64,000 nt of DNA from Gammaproteobacteria bacterium (GCA_022450155.1 JAKUQR010000003.1:62001-126000); one strand, 5' to 3'; positions 1 to 9,776 are shown, counted from the stretch's first letter. The notes: a model not told the origin generated them from the sequence alone. Program-made: numbers and translations.

Positions 1-1338
1 GACTGGGCTGAAACCCCACCGGGTCGTCGGGCGCAAGTGCTCTACGCTTACCGGGAATTGCTCCACCGACACATGGACGAATTAGCCCTAATTGTGTCCG
101 AGGAACATGGCAAGACGCTGGATGATGCGAAGGGTTCGATTACCCGCGGGCTGGAGGTGGTTGAGTTTGCCTGTGGTATACCGCAACTACTCAAAGGAGA
201 GTATTCCGAGGGTGTTGCCGCTGGTGTCGACAGCTGGAGCATGCGTCAGCCGGTAGGGGTGTGTGCAGGCATTACGCCGTTCAATTTTCCTGCGATGGTG
301 CCTATGTGGATGTTTCCCGTTGCGATTGCCTGTGGCAACACATTTGTGCTCAAGCCCTCTGAGCGTGACCCGTCCTGTTCTTTGCGCATGGCCGAATTGC
401 TGAGTGAAGCCGGTCTGCCAGATGGTGTTCTGAACGTGGTTAACGGCGACAAAATCGCGGTAGATGCGTTGTTGACCAGTCCGACCGTGCAAGCGGTGAG
501 TTTCGTCGGTTCGACAGCAGTGGGGGAGTACATTTACCAGACCGGATGCGAAAATGGTAAACGGGTTCAGGCATTGTGTGGTGCAAAAAACCACATGGTG
601 GTGATGCCCGACGCCGACATGGGCCAGGCGGTCGATGCTGTGATGGGTGCCGCCTACGGTTCCGCTGGCGAGCGTTGTATGGCGGTATCTGTGGTAGTAA
701 CTGTAGGTGATGACACGGCAGATCGGCTGATGAAGCAGCTCAAGCCACGAATTGAGGCCCTGAAAGTCGGTGCCTATGATCAGTCCGACGTAGAGATGGG
801 CCCGGTGATCACACCCGATGCCCGCGACCGCATAAAAGGTTACATCGACCAGGGTGTCGACGAAGGTGCCGATCTGGTCGTCGACGGCCGGGATATTTCA
901 GTTGGAGGATACGAGAACGGCTGTTTTGTCGGTGCCACGGTTTTCGACAAGGTCACGCCGGCGATGAAAATATATACGGATGAAATATTTGGTCCGGTAC
1001 TGTCTGTTGTCAGGGCGGGGAGTTATGAAGAGGCCCTGGACCTGGTCAACAAGCATGAATACGGAAATGGCACCGCGATATTTACCCGTGACGGAGACGC
1101 TGCCCGTGATTTCACGCATCGCGCGCGAATCGGCATGGTGGGCGTGAATGTGCCCATACCGGTACCCTTGGCCTTCCACAGTTTCGGTGGCTGGAAAAGG
1201 TCTCTGTTTGGAGATCACTATATTCACGGGCCCGAGGGCGTTCGCTTCTACACCCGGATGAAAACGGTGACGTCGCGGTGGCCCTCTGGTATACGCGAAG
1301 GCGCCGTCTACAACTTCAAGGCCGGCGGTGAGCACTGA
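1..1338 (+). CDS. mmsA: Methylmalonate-semialdehyde dehydrogenase (CoA-acylating), 5' partial
   Basis: The reading frame is open from base 1 and runs into the window edge, so the true start lies upstream; about 445 residues of a roughly 500-residue family are visible. MmsA enzymes oxidise methylmalonate (or malonate) semialdehyde to propionyl-CoA (or acetyl-CoA) in valine and inositol catabolism. The translation shows the family's CGAKNHMVV segment, where most aldehyde dehydrogenases carry a general-base Glu, followed by the catalytic Cys in GERCMA. The C-terminal half has the usual EIFGPVL segment. The gene converges on the flavoprotein gene that follows. Its cofactor and CoA use are inferred from family membership, of which I am quite sure. 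Confidence 0.9.
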   Translation, partial: DWAETPPGRRAQVLYAYRELLHRHMDELALIVSEEHGKTLDDAKGSITRGLEVVEFACGIPQLLKGEYSEGVAAGVDSWSMRQPVGVCAGITPFNFPAMVPMWMFPVAIACGNTFVLKPSERDPSCSLRMAELLSEAGLPDGVLNVVNGDKIAVDALLTSPTVQAVSFVGSTAVGEYIYQTGCENGKRVQALCGAKNHMVVMPDADMGQAVDAVMGAAYGSAGERCMAVSVVVTVGDDTADRLMKQLKPRIEALKVGAYDQSDVEMGPVITPDARDRIKGYIDQGVDEGADLVVDGRDISVGGYENGCFVGATVFDKVTPAMKIYTDEIFGPVLSVVRAGSYEEALDLVNKHEYGNGTAIFTRDGDAARDFTHRARIGMVGVNVPIPVPLAFHSFGGWKRSLFGDHYIHGPEGVRFYTRMKTVTSRWPSGIREGAVYNFKAGGEH

Positions 1339-1363
1339 TTACCGCTGCCATTAGAAGCAGGTG

Positions 1364-2848
1364 TCAGACGGAAGCTGCGTTATTACCGGCAATCCTGCCG
1401 AACACGGCGCCGTTGAGTAGGCCCGTACCCCCGGGGTAGTTGTGGTAGAAAATCCCGCCTACCAGTTCACCGGCGGCGAATAAACCGGGGATAGGGATCA
1501 GGTCTTCGTCGACAACCTGCGCCTGCGGCGTGATCCTCAGTCCACCGAATGTGAAAGTTATGCCACAGGTCACGCCAAAGGCCTCATAAGGCGGTGTATC
1601 CAGCGTGGTCGCCCAGTTCATCTTGTTTATCAACAGTCCGTCGGTTCGTCGCCCGTCTTTAACCGTCGGATCAAAAGGGATGTCGACTTTAACGGCTGTA
1701 TTGAATTCGGCGATGGTCCGAAGGAATGTTTCTCGATTCATACCCTGCTCTTCGCTGAGTCTGTCCGCCAGTTCCTCAAGACTGTCAGCCGCCACACGTG
1801 TAATCCGTCGGATACGATACTCATCGCGCATCAAGTGGGTGACTTTGGCATCGAAAACCTGCCACGCTGTTTGCCCGGGCTGTTCCAGGATACGGCCACC
1901 ATATTTGGCATAGGTATAGTTCCTGAAATCCGCACCCTCATCCAGAAAACGTTCGCCTTCATTGTTTACAACCAGCGAGAAGGGATAAGAGTGTTTCTGG
2001 AACATGTCGCCTACCGCCAGGTCGCCGAATTCAGGAGCATTGAGGTCCCAGGCGACCGCGTGACAACCGGACCAGTTGCCCCGGGGCGCAGCGCCGATGT
2101 CTAAGGCCATGCGTATGCCCGCCCCAGTGTTGAAGCGACTACCGCGCACTTTGGCCAGGTCCCATCGGGGCCCAAGATAGCGTGTGCGCATCTCGGGGTT
2201 GGCTTGGAAGCCGCCGGTTGCGAGGACGACGGCACGACAGTTGACCGTGCCGTTGATGCCGTTCTGCCTGACGACCAGACCATTGACGGTGCCATTGTCC
2301 TGGCGAAGAGATAGAACACGTGCGCCATACCGGATCTCCACGCCTGCGGCTTTAGCAATAGCAGTTTCCATATCCACCAGTCCCGGCCCACCCCCACGGG
2401 CTTCGACGGTCAGGCCGCCCCAGAATCTGAATTTGCCGTCGACCTTGAAAGCCTGACGGCCATACATCGGTATGAACCTGACGCCTTTGTGGCGTAGCCA
2501 GCGTACGGTGTCCAGGCTGTTCTTTACCAGAACTTCCACCAGATCGGGGTCGCAGCGGAACTCGGTAACACGAAACATGTCGTCGAAAAACTGCGATTCA
2601 CTATAACTGCCGAATTCAGAATTGTTGATTTCTTCTTCGCTAAGGTCGCAGATATCTAATAGATCTTCGCTACCGTTGTAAGCAAAGCGAATACCGCCCG
2701 CTGTGAAGCGACTGTTGCCACCATTTTCGGGCTCAGGCGCCCGTTCAAGCACCAGTACCCGTGCACCGTTTTCGGCTGCGGCAATGGCCGCACACAGGGC
2801 CGCATTTCCGGCGCCCGCAACGCAGACATCGTATTTTTGTTGGGTCAT
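1364..2848 (-). CDS. FAD-dependent dehydrogenase, TcuA (tricarballylate dehydrogenase)-like
   Basis: A 494-residue flavoprotein of the fumarate reductase/succinate dehydrogenase flavoprotein family. The N-terminus has the dinucleotide-binding GAGNAALCAA motif (about residues 11-20) and the GGNSRFTAGG segment typical of TcuA, which oxidises tricarballylate to cis-aconitate. Near the C-terminus TFGGLRI and PGGTGLLNG complete the FAD site. No TcuB (electron-transfer membrane protein) or TcuC (transporter) gene is visible nearby, so the substrate may differ. The ATG overlaps the last sense bases and stop of the decayed aldehyde dehydrogenase upstream, suggesting the two were once translationally coupled. 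Family is fairly certain; the exact substrate is inference. Confidence 0.78.
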   Translation of the reverse strand: MTQQKYDVCVAGAGNAALCAAIAAAENGARVLVLERAPEPENGGNSRFTAGGIRFAYNGSEDLLDICDLSEEEINNSEFGSYSESQFFDDMFRVTEFRCDPDLVEVLVKNSLDTVRWLRHKGVRFIPMYGRQAFKVDGKFRFWGGLTVEARGGGPGLVDMETAIAKAAGVEIRYGARVLSLRQDNGTVNGLVVRQNGINGTVNCRAVVLATGGFQANPEMRTRYLGPRWDLAKVRGSRFNTGAGIRMALDIGAAPRGNWSGCHAVAWDLNAPEFGDLAVGDMFQKHSYPFSLVVNNEGERFLDEGADFRNYTYAKYGGRILEQPGQTAWQVFDAKVTHLMRDEYRIRRITRVAADSLEELADRLSEEQGMNRETFLRTIAEFNTAVKVDIPFDPTVKDGRRTDGLLINKMNWATTLDTPPYEAFGVTCGITFTFGGLRITPQAQVVDEDLIPIPGLFAAGELVGGIFYHNYPGGTGLLNGAVFGRIAGNNAASV

Positions 2849-3276
2849 GCTTGCCTACTCAAATGGGCGGTTACCGGTACTCGACGAGTCTGGGCCATTC
2901 CCGCGTAGTAATCAAAGTAGCCGTGCAGCACGGCCAACATCCCGTTCTGCCTGCGACAAAGGTTTACCGACATCAATGGTTTCTATCTGGGTAGAGAGCG
3001 CAGCTCGCTTTCGAATACGCCTGGCGATCTCGTGCAAAATGTGGGCTCGGGCGGTGGGGTCGAGCTTTCTCCACGCTCCGTTCATCGTATGTCCGGCGCA
3101 CTGCACTGCATGATTTTCGTCAGATGCACTGGCGCGCGGGGCAGTGAACCGTTGACCTGACTGGTTGCCGGATCCCGAACATCGATTTGGGCGCCGGACC
3201 GTGCCGCGACTGGGACGCCGTCGATGAGCATGGTGTTGAGGGTGGTGAGTTGCGGTGGATATTGAAATTTATGCAT
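2845..3276 (-). pseudogene. Aldehyde dehydrogenase remnant, N-terminal part, two frameshifts
   Basis: Three successive frames on the minus strand give one recognisable aldehyde dehydrogenase N-terminus. The first, from 3276, reads LIDGVPVAARSGAQIDVRDP. The second, to 2912, contains NGAWRKLDPTARAHIL and IETIDVGKPLSQA. The third reads FDYYAGMAQTRRVPV and ends in a TGA overlapping the ATG of the flavoprotein gene. Frame changes fall near 3120 and near 2915. Only about 140 of the usual 480-500 residues remain, and the catalytic Cys region is absent, so the gene is certainly inactive as an enzyme. Loss of the C-terminal two thirds appears to be a deletion that joined the fragment to the downstream gene. 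Confidence 0.8.
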
Positions 3277-3347
3277 AGGGTGTGCCGGTGTAGTTCTGAG
3301 AAAAGGGCGATAATCTAGAACTGAGTGCTGTTTGCAGGAACAAAGCG

Positions 3348-3716
3348 ATGATTGAGAAACTACCCGAACTTGTTAATAACAATGAGGCACTGATCCGAAG
3401 GGGTCGCTGGCTGAATGATGTGTTTCTGGTTGAGGTGGGAGAAATTCAGTACCTGGTCCACGTGGCGGCTGGTCGGATTGAGTGCGTAGAGACCGGTCCA
3501 TTTGTGATGCCCTCGTGGACCTTTGCAATTCGCGGCTCGGAGGCCATGTGGCGCAGGTTCTGGAAATCGGTACCAGCTCCCGGAGATAACGATTTGTTCG
3601 CATTGAGAAAAACCGGTGAGATGACGATCGAAGGTAACCTGAAGCCCTTCATGGCTAACCTCATCTACGTCAAAGAGGTGCTGGCGATGCCACGTTTACT
3701 GGACGACAAAACATGA
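3348..3716 (+). CDS. Small SCP2-like hypothetical protein
   Basis: A 122-residue soluble protein with no signal peptide or membrane segment. The C-terminal half (FWKSVPAPGDNDLFALRKTG followed by an EGNLKPFMANL stretch) resembles the end of sterol-carrier-protein-2-like domains, which bind hydrophobic ligands. This similarity is by eye and moderate. Its stop overlaps the start of the alpha/beta hydrolase gene by four bases (ATGA), so the two are very probably translated together and act on the same substrate. A GATAAT hexamer at 3309-3314 could be the -10 element of the operon, but I see no good -35. It is the first gene of the 12-kb plus-strand run. Confidence 0.6.
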   Translation: MIEKLPELVNNNEALIRRGRWLNDVFLVEVGEIQYLVHVAAGRIECVETGPFVMPSWTFAIRGSEAMWRRFWKSVPAPGDNDLFALRKTGEMTIEGNLKPFMANLIYVKEVLAMPRLLDDKT

Positions 3717-4576
3717 AACCGTGGATAGAAGCTGTTTCAGGTCGTTACCTTCACCTCGAAATCGGTAGCCGACATCATCGACTGTATTACGAAGAATCAG
3801 GGGAAGGGATTCCCCTCGTCTGCCTGCATACCGCTGGGTCAGATGGCCGTCAGTATCGTGGTCTGCTTAACGACGACGAGGTGACGCGCCATTACCGGGT
3901 GGTTGTATTTGATATGCCCTGGCACGGAAAATCATCGCCTCCTGAAGGGTGGCAGAATGAAGAATACAAGCTCACGACGCCAGCCTACACCGATATGATC
4001 ATGACGCTATGCGGCGCACTCGAACTGGATCAACCCGTGATCATGGGCTGCTCGATCGGCGGTCGAGTCGTATTGAACCTGGCGCTTGAGCATGCCGATG
4101 AACTGCGCGCCGTAATTGGTCTGCAGTCTTCAGGTCACGTTGACCCTTACTACGACATAAAATGGCTGCATCACGCGGATGTTCACGGTGGTGAAGTGTG
4201 TGCGGGCTACGTATATGGACTGGTGGCCCCACAAAGTCCGGCGTCAGAGCGCTGGGAAACCCTATGGCATTACATGCAGAGTGGACCTGGTGTATTTAAA
4301 GGCGATCTCCATTTCTACATGATCGACGGTGATATTCGTGACAAGATCAGCAAAATCGATACTGACAAGTGTCCGGTTTACCTGCTCACGGGCGAATATG
4401 ATTACTCCTGCTCGCCCGAGCGCACTCGGTCGACCGCCGCTCGAATCAATGGGGCAGACATGACGATCATGGAGAAGCTTGGACACTTCCCGATGAGTGA
4501 GAATCCAGCACAGTTCCGCCGTTATCTTTTGCCGTTGCTTGATCGAATTCGCGGCTGCAATAAAACAGCCAGCTGA
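3713..4576 (+). CDS. Alpha/beta hydrolase
   Basis: A 287-residue alpha/beta-hydrolase-fold protein. The oxyanion HTAGSDGRQY segment (about 39-48) is followed by the nucleophile elbow GCSIGG with Ser114. The likely acid is Asp230 in LTGEYDYS and the base His258 in KLGHFPMSE. The family includes enol-lactone hydrolases, carbon-carbon hydrolases and esterases; the sequence does not say which. The start overlaps the stop of the small SCP2-like gene, indicating translational coupling. Downstream dehydrogenase, lyase and importer genes on the same strand suggest it opens or trims an imported carboxylic compound, which is inference. Confidence 0.82.
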   Translation: MKPWIEAVSGRYLHLEIGSRHHRLYYEESGEGIPLVCLHTAGSDGRQYRGLLNDDEVTRHYRVVVFDMPWHGKSSPPEGWQNEEYKLTTPAYTDMIMTLCGALELDQPVIMGCSIGGRVVLNLALEHADELRAVIGLQSSGHVDPYYDIKWLHHADVHGGEVCAGYVYGLVAPQSPASERWETLWHYMQSGPGVFKGDLHFYMIDGDIRDKISKIDTDKCPVYLLTGEYDYSCSPERTRSTAARINGADMTIMEKLGHFPMSENPAQFRRYLLPLLDRIRGCNKTAS

Positions 4577-4631
4577 CTGCAGTACGGTCCGTGTTTGAGC
4601 GTTATGCGCACGTATTTAATGGGATCTATTA

Positions 4632-5504
4632 ATGAATAAGCAGCAGAATATTGGTTTTATCGGTCTGGGTGTAATGGGTGAGCCCATGTGTCGGAACCTT
4701 TCAACCAAGTCAGGGGTTAAAATCGTAGCGTTCGACAGGCGTGAAGAACCTTTAACACGGCTGAGTATGGTCGGGGTCAGTCGTGCAGCCTCACTTGCAG
4801 AGATGGCTGATTCGGACGTCGTATTTCTGTCCCTGCCAGACGGTGAGGCGGTTCAGGAGGTCTGTTTGGGAAATACGGGCCTGATTACGGTGCTGAATTC
4901 GGGTGCCATAGTGGTTGATCTGGGCACATCGCCGGTGACATTGACGCGTGAACTCGATAGTCGCTTCAAAGGGCATGACGTCCTATTTTCCGATGCACCC
5001 GTTGCAAGAACCCGCGCGGCCGCCGAGGCTGGAACATTGAGTATTATGGTGGGTGCCGAATCAAGGGTATTCAATGCGCTTGAACCGCTGCTGAGAATGA
5101 TGGGTGAAGAGATTACTCACTGTGGCACTGTTGGCTCGGGACAGCTGGTCAAGATTATGAACAACATGGTGCTGTTCCAGACTGTTTCTGCCCTAGCTGA
5201 GGCCCTGGCTATCGGGCGCGGTGCAGGAATCGATCCTGCGGTAATGTTTTCTGCGTTGTCAAAGGGTTCAGCGGATAGCTTTGCGTTGCGCAATCATGGT
5301 ATGAAAGCAATGTTACTGGATAAGTTCCCACACGATGCGTTCAGTACAGCCTACGCGATGAAAGACCTGGACTATGCGCTCGAACTGGCCCGCGATGTCG
5401 GCTTTGAGGCACCAGGTGCACAGGTTGTGCGAGATCGCTTCAGACAGGCGATAGACGCTGGCTTTCATGACAGCTACTTCCCGGTCGTCAGTCGTGTCAT
5501 CTGA
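4632..5504 (+). CDS. NAD(P)-dependent oxidoreductase, 3-hydroxyisobutyrate dehydrogenase family
   Basis: A 290-residue beta-hydroxyacid dehydrogenase. The N-terminal Rossmann motif GFIGLGVMGEPM (about 8-19) binds the dinucleotide. DAPVARTRAAAEAGTL corresponds to the substrate-binding region. The catalytic Lys lies in GQLVKIMNNM. The family oxidises 3-hydroxyisobutyrate or reduces tartronate semialdehyde and related short beta-hydroxy acids. The usual DAPVSGG is replaced by DAPVART, so substrate preference may differ from characterised members. It sits 55 bases after the hydrolase gene on the same strand. A second family member is at 34403-35356. Confidence 0.85.
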   Translation: MNKQQNIGFIGLGVMGEPMCRNLSTKSGVKIVAFDRREEPLTRLSMVGVSRAASLAEMADSDVVFLSLPDGEAVQEVCLGNTGLITVLNSGAIVVDLGTSPVTLTRELDSRFKGHDVLFSDAPVARTRAAAEAGTLSIMVGAESRVFNALEPLLRMMGEEITHCGTVGSGQLVKIMNNMVLFQTVSALAEALAIGRGAGIDPAVMFSALSKGSADSFALRNHGMKAMLLDKFPHDAFSTAYAMKDLDYALELARDVGFEAPGAQVVRDRFRQAIDAGFHDSYFPVVSRVI

Positions 5505-5581
5505 TTCGCAGTTGGTACATTGATCGTAACCAGAACATATCTGGCAGGGTTTGTAGACTGTCTTTTCTTGTGGTCAACAGC

Positions 5582-6565
5582 GTGAAGGCAGTACAGCTTC
5601 AGCACTATGGTGGATCCGACGCGCTGTCGCTGGTCGATGTAGATATTCCGACCCTGGGTGATGGCGAGGTATTGGTCAGAATCGAATCAGCAGGCGTCAA
5701 TTTCATCGATATTTACATGCGGGAAGGACACTATCAGCAGTCTTCCACCTATGGTTCAGCTCTGCCATTTACGCTGGGTATGGAGGCGGTGGGCACGGTG
5801 GCCGACGCAAATGGAGATACCAGGCTGCAGGCGGGTGACCGTGTTGCTTACTGTCTGAGCCGTGGTAGCTATGCCGAGTACGCCGTGGTCCCTGCCTGGC
5901 AGCTGGTGGTTGTACCGCCTGATATTGATTCAAACACCGGCGTGGCACTGATGCTGCAGGGTTGTACGGCACATTACCTGACGCATTCTTTATTTTCGTT
6001 GTCGACAGGTGACTGGTGCCTGGTCCATGCTGGGGCAGGTGGCGTGGGTCAGCTGTTGGTTCAACTGGCCGGAAAACGCGGTGCACAGGTCATTACAACG
6101 GTGGGCACGCCAGAGAAAGCTGAAATTGTGAAGCGCCTCGGGGCAGATCACGCTGTGTTGTACCGGGAAGTAGACTTTTTCGAAGCCGTGCAGTCTGTGA
6201 CAAAAGGTCAAGGTGTGGATGTGGTCTACGATGCGGTCGGCAAGCAGACGATAGCGTCGAGTATCCGTTGTCTCAAGCGGCGTGGCACGTGTGTCAACTA
6301 CGGTGGGAGTTCCGGTCTGGTTGAAACAGTCAGTCCACTGGCATTGGCCGACGCGGGCAGTGTGTTTTTTACCCGCCCCCATCTGGCACACTATATGGCC
6401 GATCAAGTCGAGATCCAAGGTCGATGTACGGATCTGTTTGGAGCCGTTGGCAATGGGACACTGTCCGTCACAATCGACCAAGTATTTGAGCTTTCCGCGT
6501 TTGCAGAGGCTCATGCGCGGCTCGAGTCGCGCGGGACGCTGGGAAAGTTGTTGCTAAGGGTATAA
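5582..6565 (+). CDS. Quinone oxidoreductase (zeta-crystallin-like), MDR superfamily
   Basis: About 327 residues, medium-chain dehydrogenase/reductase without the zinc ligands, NADPH-dependent. I chose the GTG at 5582 because VKAVQLQHYGG matches the family N-terminus; an in-frame GTG at 5570 would add four residues, and neither has a clear ribosome site. The cofactor motif HAGAGGVGQLL and the DVVYDAVGK strand are intact, and the C-terminus GTLGKLLLRV is complete. These enzymes reduce quinones or alpha,beta-unsaturated carbonyls. In this operon a role on an unsaturated pathway intermediate is plausible but unproven. Confidence 0.85.
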   Translation: MKAVQLQHYGGSDALSLVDVDIPTLGDGEVLVRIESAGVNFIDIYMREGHYQQSSTYGSALPFTLGMEAVGTVADANGDTRLQAGDRVAYCLSRGSYAEYAVVPAWQLVVVPPDIDSNTGVALMLQGCTAHYLTHSLFSLSTGDWCLVHAGAGGVGQLLVQLAGKRGAQVITTVGTPEKAEIVKRLGADHAVLYREVDFFEAVQSVTKGQGVDVVYDAVGKQTIASSIRCLKRRGTCVNYGGSSGLVETVSPLALADAGSVFFTRPHLAHYMADQVEIQGRCTDLFGAVGNGTLSVTIDQVFELSAFAEAHARLESRGTLGKLLLRV

Positions 6566-6664
6566 CGTATCGGATTTTGGGGGCTCGTCTCAAGTCACGT
6601 GGGATTGAGCCCACCTGGATACGAAACTTGGCTAGGGTGCCAGACATTTATAAAGGGTTGACCA

Positions 6665-7540
6665 ATGATGGATATTAAGAAAAGAGATCTCCGAAGACGT
6701 TTAGAGCAGGGTGAGTTCATCTGCGCACCCGGTGTATTTGATCTTATTTCCGCCCGAATCGCAGACCGTTTTGAATTCCCGGCGTTGTATATGACAGGTT
6801 ATGGTGTTGTTGCATCTTCTCTGGGTTTGCCCGATGCAGGACTCGCCGGTTATAGCGATATGGTCGAGCGTGTAGATCGGATTGCTTCGGCAACTTCTAC
6901 CCCAGTGATTGCAGACGGTGACACCGGGTATGGAGGTCTGCTGAATGTCGACCATACCGTGCGCGGTTATGAACGTGCGGGCGCCTGCGCTATACAACTC
7001 GAGGATCAGGTCTCACCTAAAAAGTGTGGGCACACGCCGAATCGTAAAGTCATCCCTGTGGAAGACATGGTGAGTAAGATCAAAGTGGCGCTCAACGCCA
7101 GAGGATCAGAAGATTTTCTCGTCATCGCGCGGACTGACTCCCGCACCGGGCTGGGAATCGAGGAAGCAATACGCAGGGGCCAGGCCTTTGCCGATGCTGG
7201 CGCCGATATTATTTTCATTGAGTCACCGGAGTCGGTCGACGAGATGGCCGAGATCGGGCGCAGAATCGACAAACCGTTGTTGGCAAATATTGTTGTCGGT
7301 GGCAGTACACCGCTACTTTCAGAAAAAGAGCTTGCCGACCTGGGTTATCAACTGGCGATTTTTCCCGGCAGTGCGTTTCTGGCCATGGGTGCAGCAGTGG
7401 AATCGGTCTATGCGCACATCAAAACCACCGGTTCCACAGAAAGCCTGGATACGCCGCTTTATGAATTTCAGGCCTTTAATCAACTTATGGGATTTGACAA
7501 GGTCTGGGCATTTGAGAAGGCCTGGCTCAGTCAAGACTGA
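6665..7540 (+). CDS. Isocitrate lyase/PEP mutase superfamily lyase
   Basis: A 291-residue protein of the isocitrate lyase/phosphoenolpyruvate mutase superfamily. ADGDTGYGG (about 83-91) carries the metal-binding and substrate residues, and KKCGH (119-123) has the catalytic Cys121 of the lyase branch (2-methylisocitrate lyase, dimethylmalate lyase) rather than the mutase branch. It therefore probably cleaves or decarboxylates a 2-hydroxy- or 2-oxo-dicarboxylate, giving pyruvate or glyoxylate plus an acid. Two ATG codons in tandem start the gene, preceded by AAAGGG. The 99 bases upstream hold a weak inverted repeat but no gene. The exact substrate cannot be read from sequence. Confidence 0.82.
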   Translation: MMDIKKRDLRRRLEQGEFICAPGVFDLISARIADRFEFPALYMTGYGVVASSLGLPDAGLAGYSDMVERVDRIASATSTPVIADGDTGYGGLLNVDHTVRGYERAGACAIQLEDQVSPKKCGHTPNRKVIPVEDMVSKIKVALNARGSEDFLVIARTDSRTGLGIEEAIRRGQAFADAGADIIFIESPESVDEMAEIGRRIDKPLLANIVVGGSTPLLSEKELADLGYQLAIFPGSAFLAMGAAVESVYAHIKTTGSTESLDTPLYEFQAFNQLMGFDKVWAFEKAWLSQD

Positions 7541-7712
7541 AATCGACTTAGACTGATTATCGAAATACAACGTTAAGATTACGCGGCGTATCCGAATTTC
7601 ACTGTGCGGATTCAGCAGTGTTATGATTGAGCCAGGTACGGCAAATTTCCAATTGGATTTCCCATCTAGACATTCCCTTAAGATATGTAAGATACACAGG
7701 AGGAGAGTAAGG

Positions 7713-7744
7713 TCCCGCGGAAGCGCTGGTGCTGAGCGCGGGAG
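7713..7744 (+). promoter_or_regulatory. Leader hairpin that would cover the ribosome site of the importer operon
   Basis: TCCCGCG at 7713-7719 pairs perfectly with CGCGGGA at 7737-7743. The likely Shine-Dalgarno GGGAG at 7740-7744, eleven bases before the ATG at 7756, lies inside the right arm. An alternative pairing of GCGCT (7723-7727) with AGCGC (7735-7739) would compete. A stronger GGAGG near 7699-7703 has no start codon at usable distance. The arrangement could give translational control of the importer, which is inference from base pairing only. Confidence 0.4.
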
Positions 7745-7755
7745 CTTGACCTACC

Positions 7756-8751
7756 ATGGCGAAGCTACTTGAAGTTAAAAACCTGACGACGCAATTCTTT
7801 ACCAGTGCGGGTACCGTTCAGGCGGTAGACGATGTTTCCTTTGATATTGACGAGGGAGAGACTGTGGCTGTGGTGGGAGAGTCGGGTTGCGGTAAATCGG
7901 TCAGTGCGCTGTCGATCCTGCGTTTGATTCCCTGGCCACCCGGTAAGATTATCGGTGGCAGCATTCATTTTTCCGGGCATGACCTGCTTGCGCTCAGTGA
8001 CGATGAGATTCGCAAGATTCGCGGTCGCGAGATCAGTATGGTGTTTCAGGAACCGATGACCTCGCTCAATCCGGTACTTTCTATTGGATTGCAGCTGACC
8101 GAGACGATGGAGCATCACTTGGGCATCTCGAACGACAAGGCCCACCAGAGAGCCACAGAGCTGTTGGCGAAGGTTGGACTCTCTGATCCTGAGCGGCGTC
8201 TCAGTCAGTATCCGCATCACTTGAGTGGCGGCATGCGCCAGCGGGTCATGATCGCTATGGCACTGAGCTGTGAGCCGAAGCTGATTATTGCTGATGAGCC
8301 AACCACCGCGCTTGACGTCACGATTCAGGCTCAGATACTGGAGCTTATGAAAGACCTGACTAAGGAGTTGGGTGTCGCGTTGATGGTGATTACGCACAAC
8401 CTCGGTGTCGTTGCTCGTTATGCTGATCGTGTGAACGTCATGTATGCCGGTAAATTGGTTGAAATGGGTAATGCCCGTCAGATATATCATGATCCGCATC
8501 ATCCTTACACACTCGGCCTATTGGCGTCTGTACCAAGGATGGATCAGCCTCGCGGCAGTCGACTGGTTCCGATCGAAGGCCAACCCCCCGATCTGACCCG
8601 TCTAGATTCAGGGTGTGCCTTCAGGCCTCGATGCCGTTTTGCGGTGGAGCGCTGTGCGTCTGAAATTCCAATACTTCAGTCTGTCGACAGCGAACACGTT
8701 GCTGCGTGCTGGCGGGTCTCCGAGATTTCTGAACTCAAGGCAGCGTCATGA
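7756..8751 (+). CDS. ABC importer ATPase, OppD/DppD type
   Basis: A 331-residue ATPase of the peptide/nickel/opine importer class. It has Walker A GESGCGKS (about residues 40-47), the signature LSGGMRQR, Walker [12 protein letters not shown] and the switch His in VITHNL. The C-terminal oligopeptide-transport domain includes the Cys-containing CAFRPRCRF segment that can bind an Fe-S cluster in some relatives. It starts a five-gene transport set: ATPase, ATPase, binding protein, two permeases. Its stop overlaps the next ATPase start by four bases. Peptides are the textbook substrate, but catabolic neighbours make an acid or opine-like compound equally possible. Confidence 0.92.
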   Translation: MAKLLEVKNLTTQFFTSAGTVQAVDDVSFDIDEGETVAVVGESGCGKSVSALSILRLIPWPPGKIIGGSIHFSGHDLLALSDDEIRKIRGREISMVFQEPMTSLNPVLSIGLQLTETMEHHLGISNDKAHQRATELLAKVGLSDPERRLSQYPHHLSGGMRQRVMIAMALSCEPKLIIADEPTTALDVTIQAQILELMKDLTKELGVALMVITHNLGVVARYADRVNVMYAGKLVEMGNARQIYHDPHHPYTLGLLASVPRMDQPRGSRLVPIEGQPPDLTRLDSGCAFRPRCRFAVERCASEIPILQSVDSEHVAACWRVSEISELKAAS

Positions 8752-9776
8752 CAACAGTTCAACAGTCGCCCTCGTCCTTACCTTCAGCCAATGGTGTGTC
8801 TGAAGAAACTTTCCTGCAGGTGCGGGACCTCAAGATGTATTTTCCAGTCACCGAAGGTGCCATCGTTCAGAAGATAGTCGCCCATGTAAAAGCGGTTGAC
8901 GGTGTCTCATTTGATATCAGACGAGGGGAGACACTGGGTCTGGTGGGAGAGTCTGGCTGCGGCAAGACCACGGTCGGGCGATGTATCCTGCAACTGGAAC
9001 ATGCCACCGAAGGTGAGATCATGTTTGAGGGGCAAAATCTCACGAAGCTTAGCCAGAAAGAACTGGTACCCGTGCGGGCAAAAATCCAAGTCATCTTTCA
9101 GGACCCTTACAGCTCGTTAAACCCGCGTATGAAGATCGGCACTATGTTGGAAGAACCCATGCGTGTCCACCGTATTATTACAGACGCCAGCAAGCGAAAA
9201 GAGCGAGTCAGAGAGCTTTTGTCCGTCTGTGGACTGGATCCTAAGTTTGCCGATCGTTACCCGCACGAGATGAGTGGAGGCCAGCGTCAACGTGTCGGTA
9301 TTGCTCGAGCACTGGCTCTGGATCCAACCTTTATCATCTGTGATGAGGCGGTGTCGGCTCTGGATGTCTCCATCCAAGCGCAGGTCATCAATCTGCTGGA
9401 GGACCTTCGAAAAGAATTTGATCTGACTTATCTCTTTATCGCCCATGATCTCAGTGTTGTGCGACACATCTCAAATCGGGTGGCGGTGATGTATCTGGGA
9501 AACCTGGTTGAACTTGCTGATGGTGATGAATTGTTCAATAACCCGACACATCCGTATACCCGCGCTCTACTGGATGCGGTACCTATCCCAGACCCAGTGG
9601 TTGAGGGGGACCGTGAGCACAGGGTTATCAAAGGTGAGGTCCCGAGTCCGATGAATCCCCCAAGCGGATGTGTTTTTCATCCCCGCTGCCCACTGGCAGT
9701 GGACAGTTGCCAGGTCTCGGTGCCAGAATTTCGTGAGGTGGTGCCTGGCCATCGGGTCGCCTGTAGCCAGGTTTGA
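8748..9776 (+). CDS. ABC importer ATPase, OppF/DppF type
   Basis: A 342-residue partner of the preceding ATPase. Walker A is GESGCGKTT, the signature MSGGQRQR, Walker [12 protein letters not shown] and the switch His falls in FIAHDLSVV. The Ala at the TSALD-like D-loop is as in OppF proteins. It ends with the family Cys-rich [11 protein letters not shown] segment. ATGA overlap with the upstream gene shows co-translation. The two ATPases should form a heterodimer under the permeases encoded 2 kb downstream. Confidence 0.92.
   Translation: MTTVQQSPSSLPSANGVSEETFLQVRDLKMYFPVTEGAIVQKIVAHVKAVDGVSFDIRRGETLGLVGESGCGKTTVGRCILQLEHATEGEIMFEGQNLTKLSQKELVPVRAKIQVIFQDPYSSLNPRMKIGTMLEEPMRVHRIITDASKRKERVRELLSVCGLDPKFADRYPHEMSGGQRQRVGIARALALDPTFIICDEAVSALDVSIQAQVINLLEDLRKEFDLTYLFIAHDLSVVRHISNRVAVMYLGNLVELADGDELFNNPTHPYTRALLDAVPIPDPVVEGDREHRVIKGEVPSPMNPPSGCVFHPRCPLAVDSCQVSVPEFREVVPGHRVACSQV

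Noticed and set aside
6580-6630. Possible terminator after the quinone oxidoreductase gene
   Set aside because: GGGCTC and GAGCCC can pair, but the loop is long and no T-run follows.
7765-8502. 245-codon open frame antisense to the OppD-type ATPase
   Set aside because: His/Gln/Arg-rich shadow of a strongly conserved ATPase; no ribosome site and no domain.
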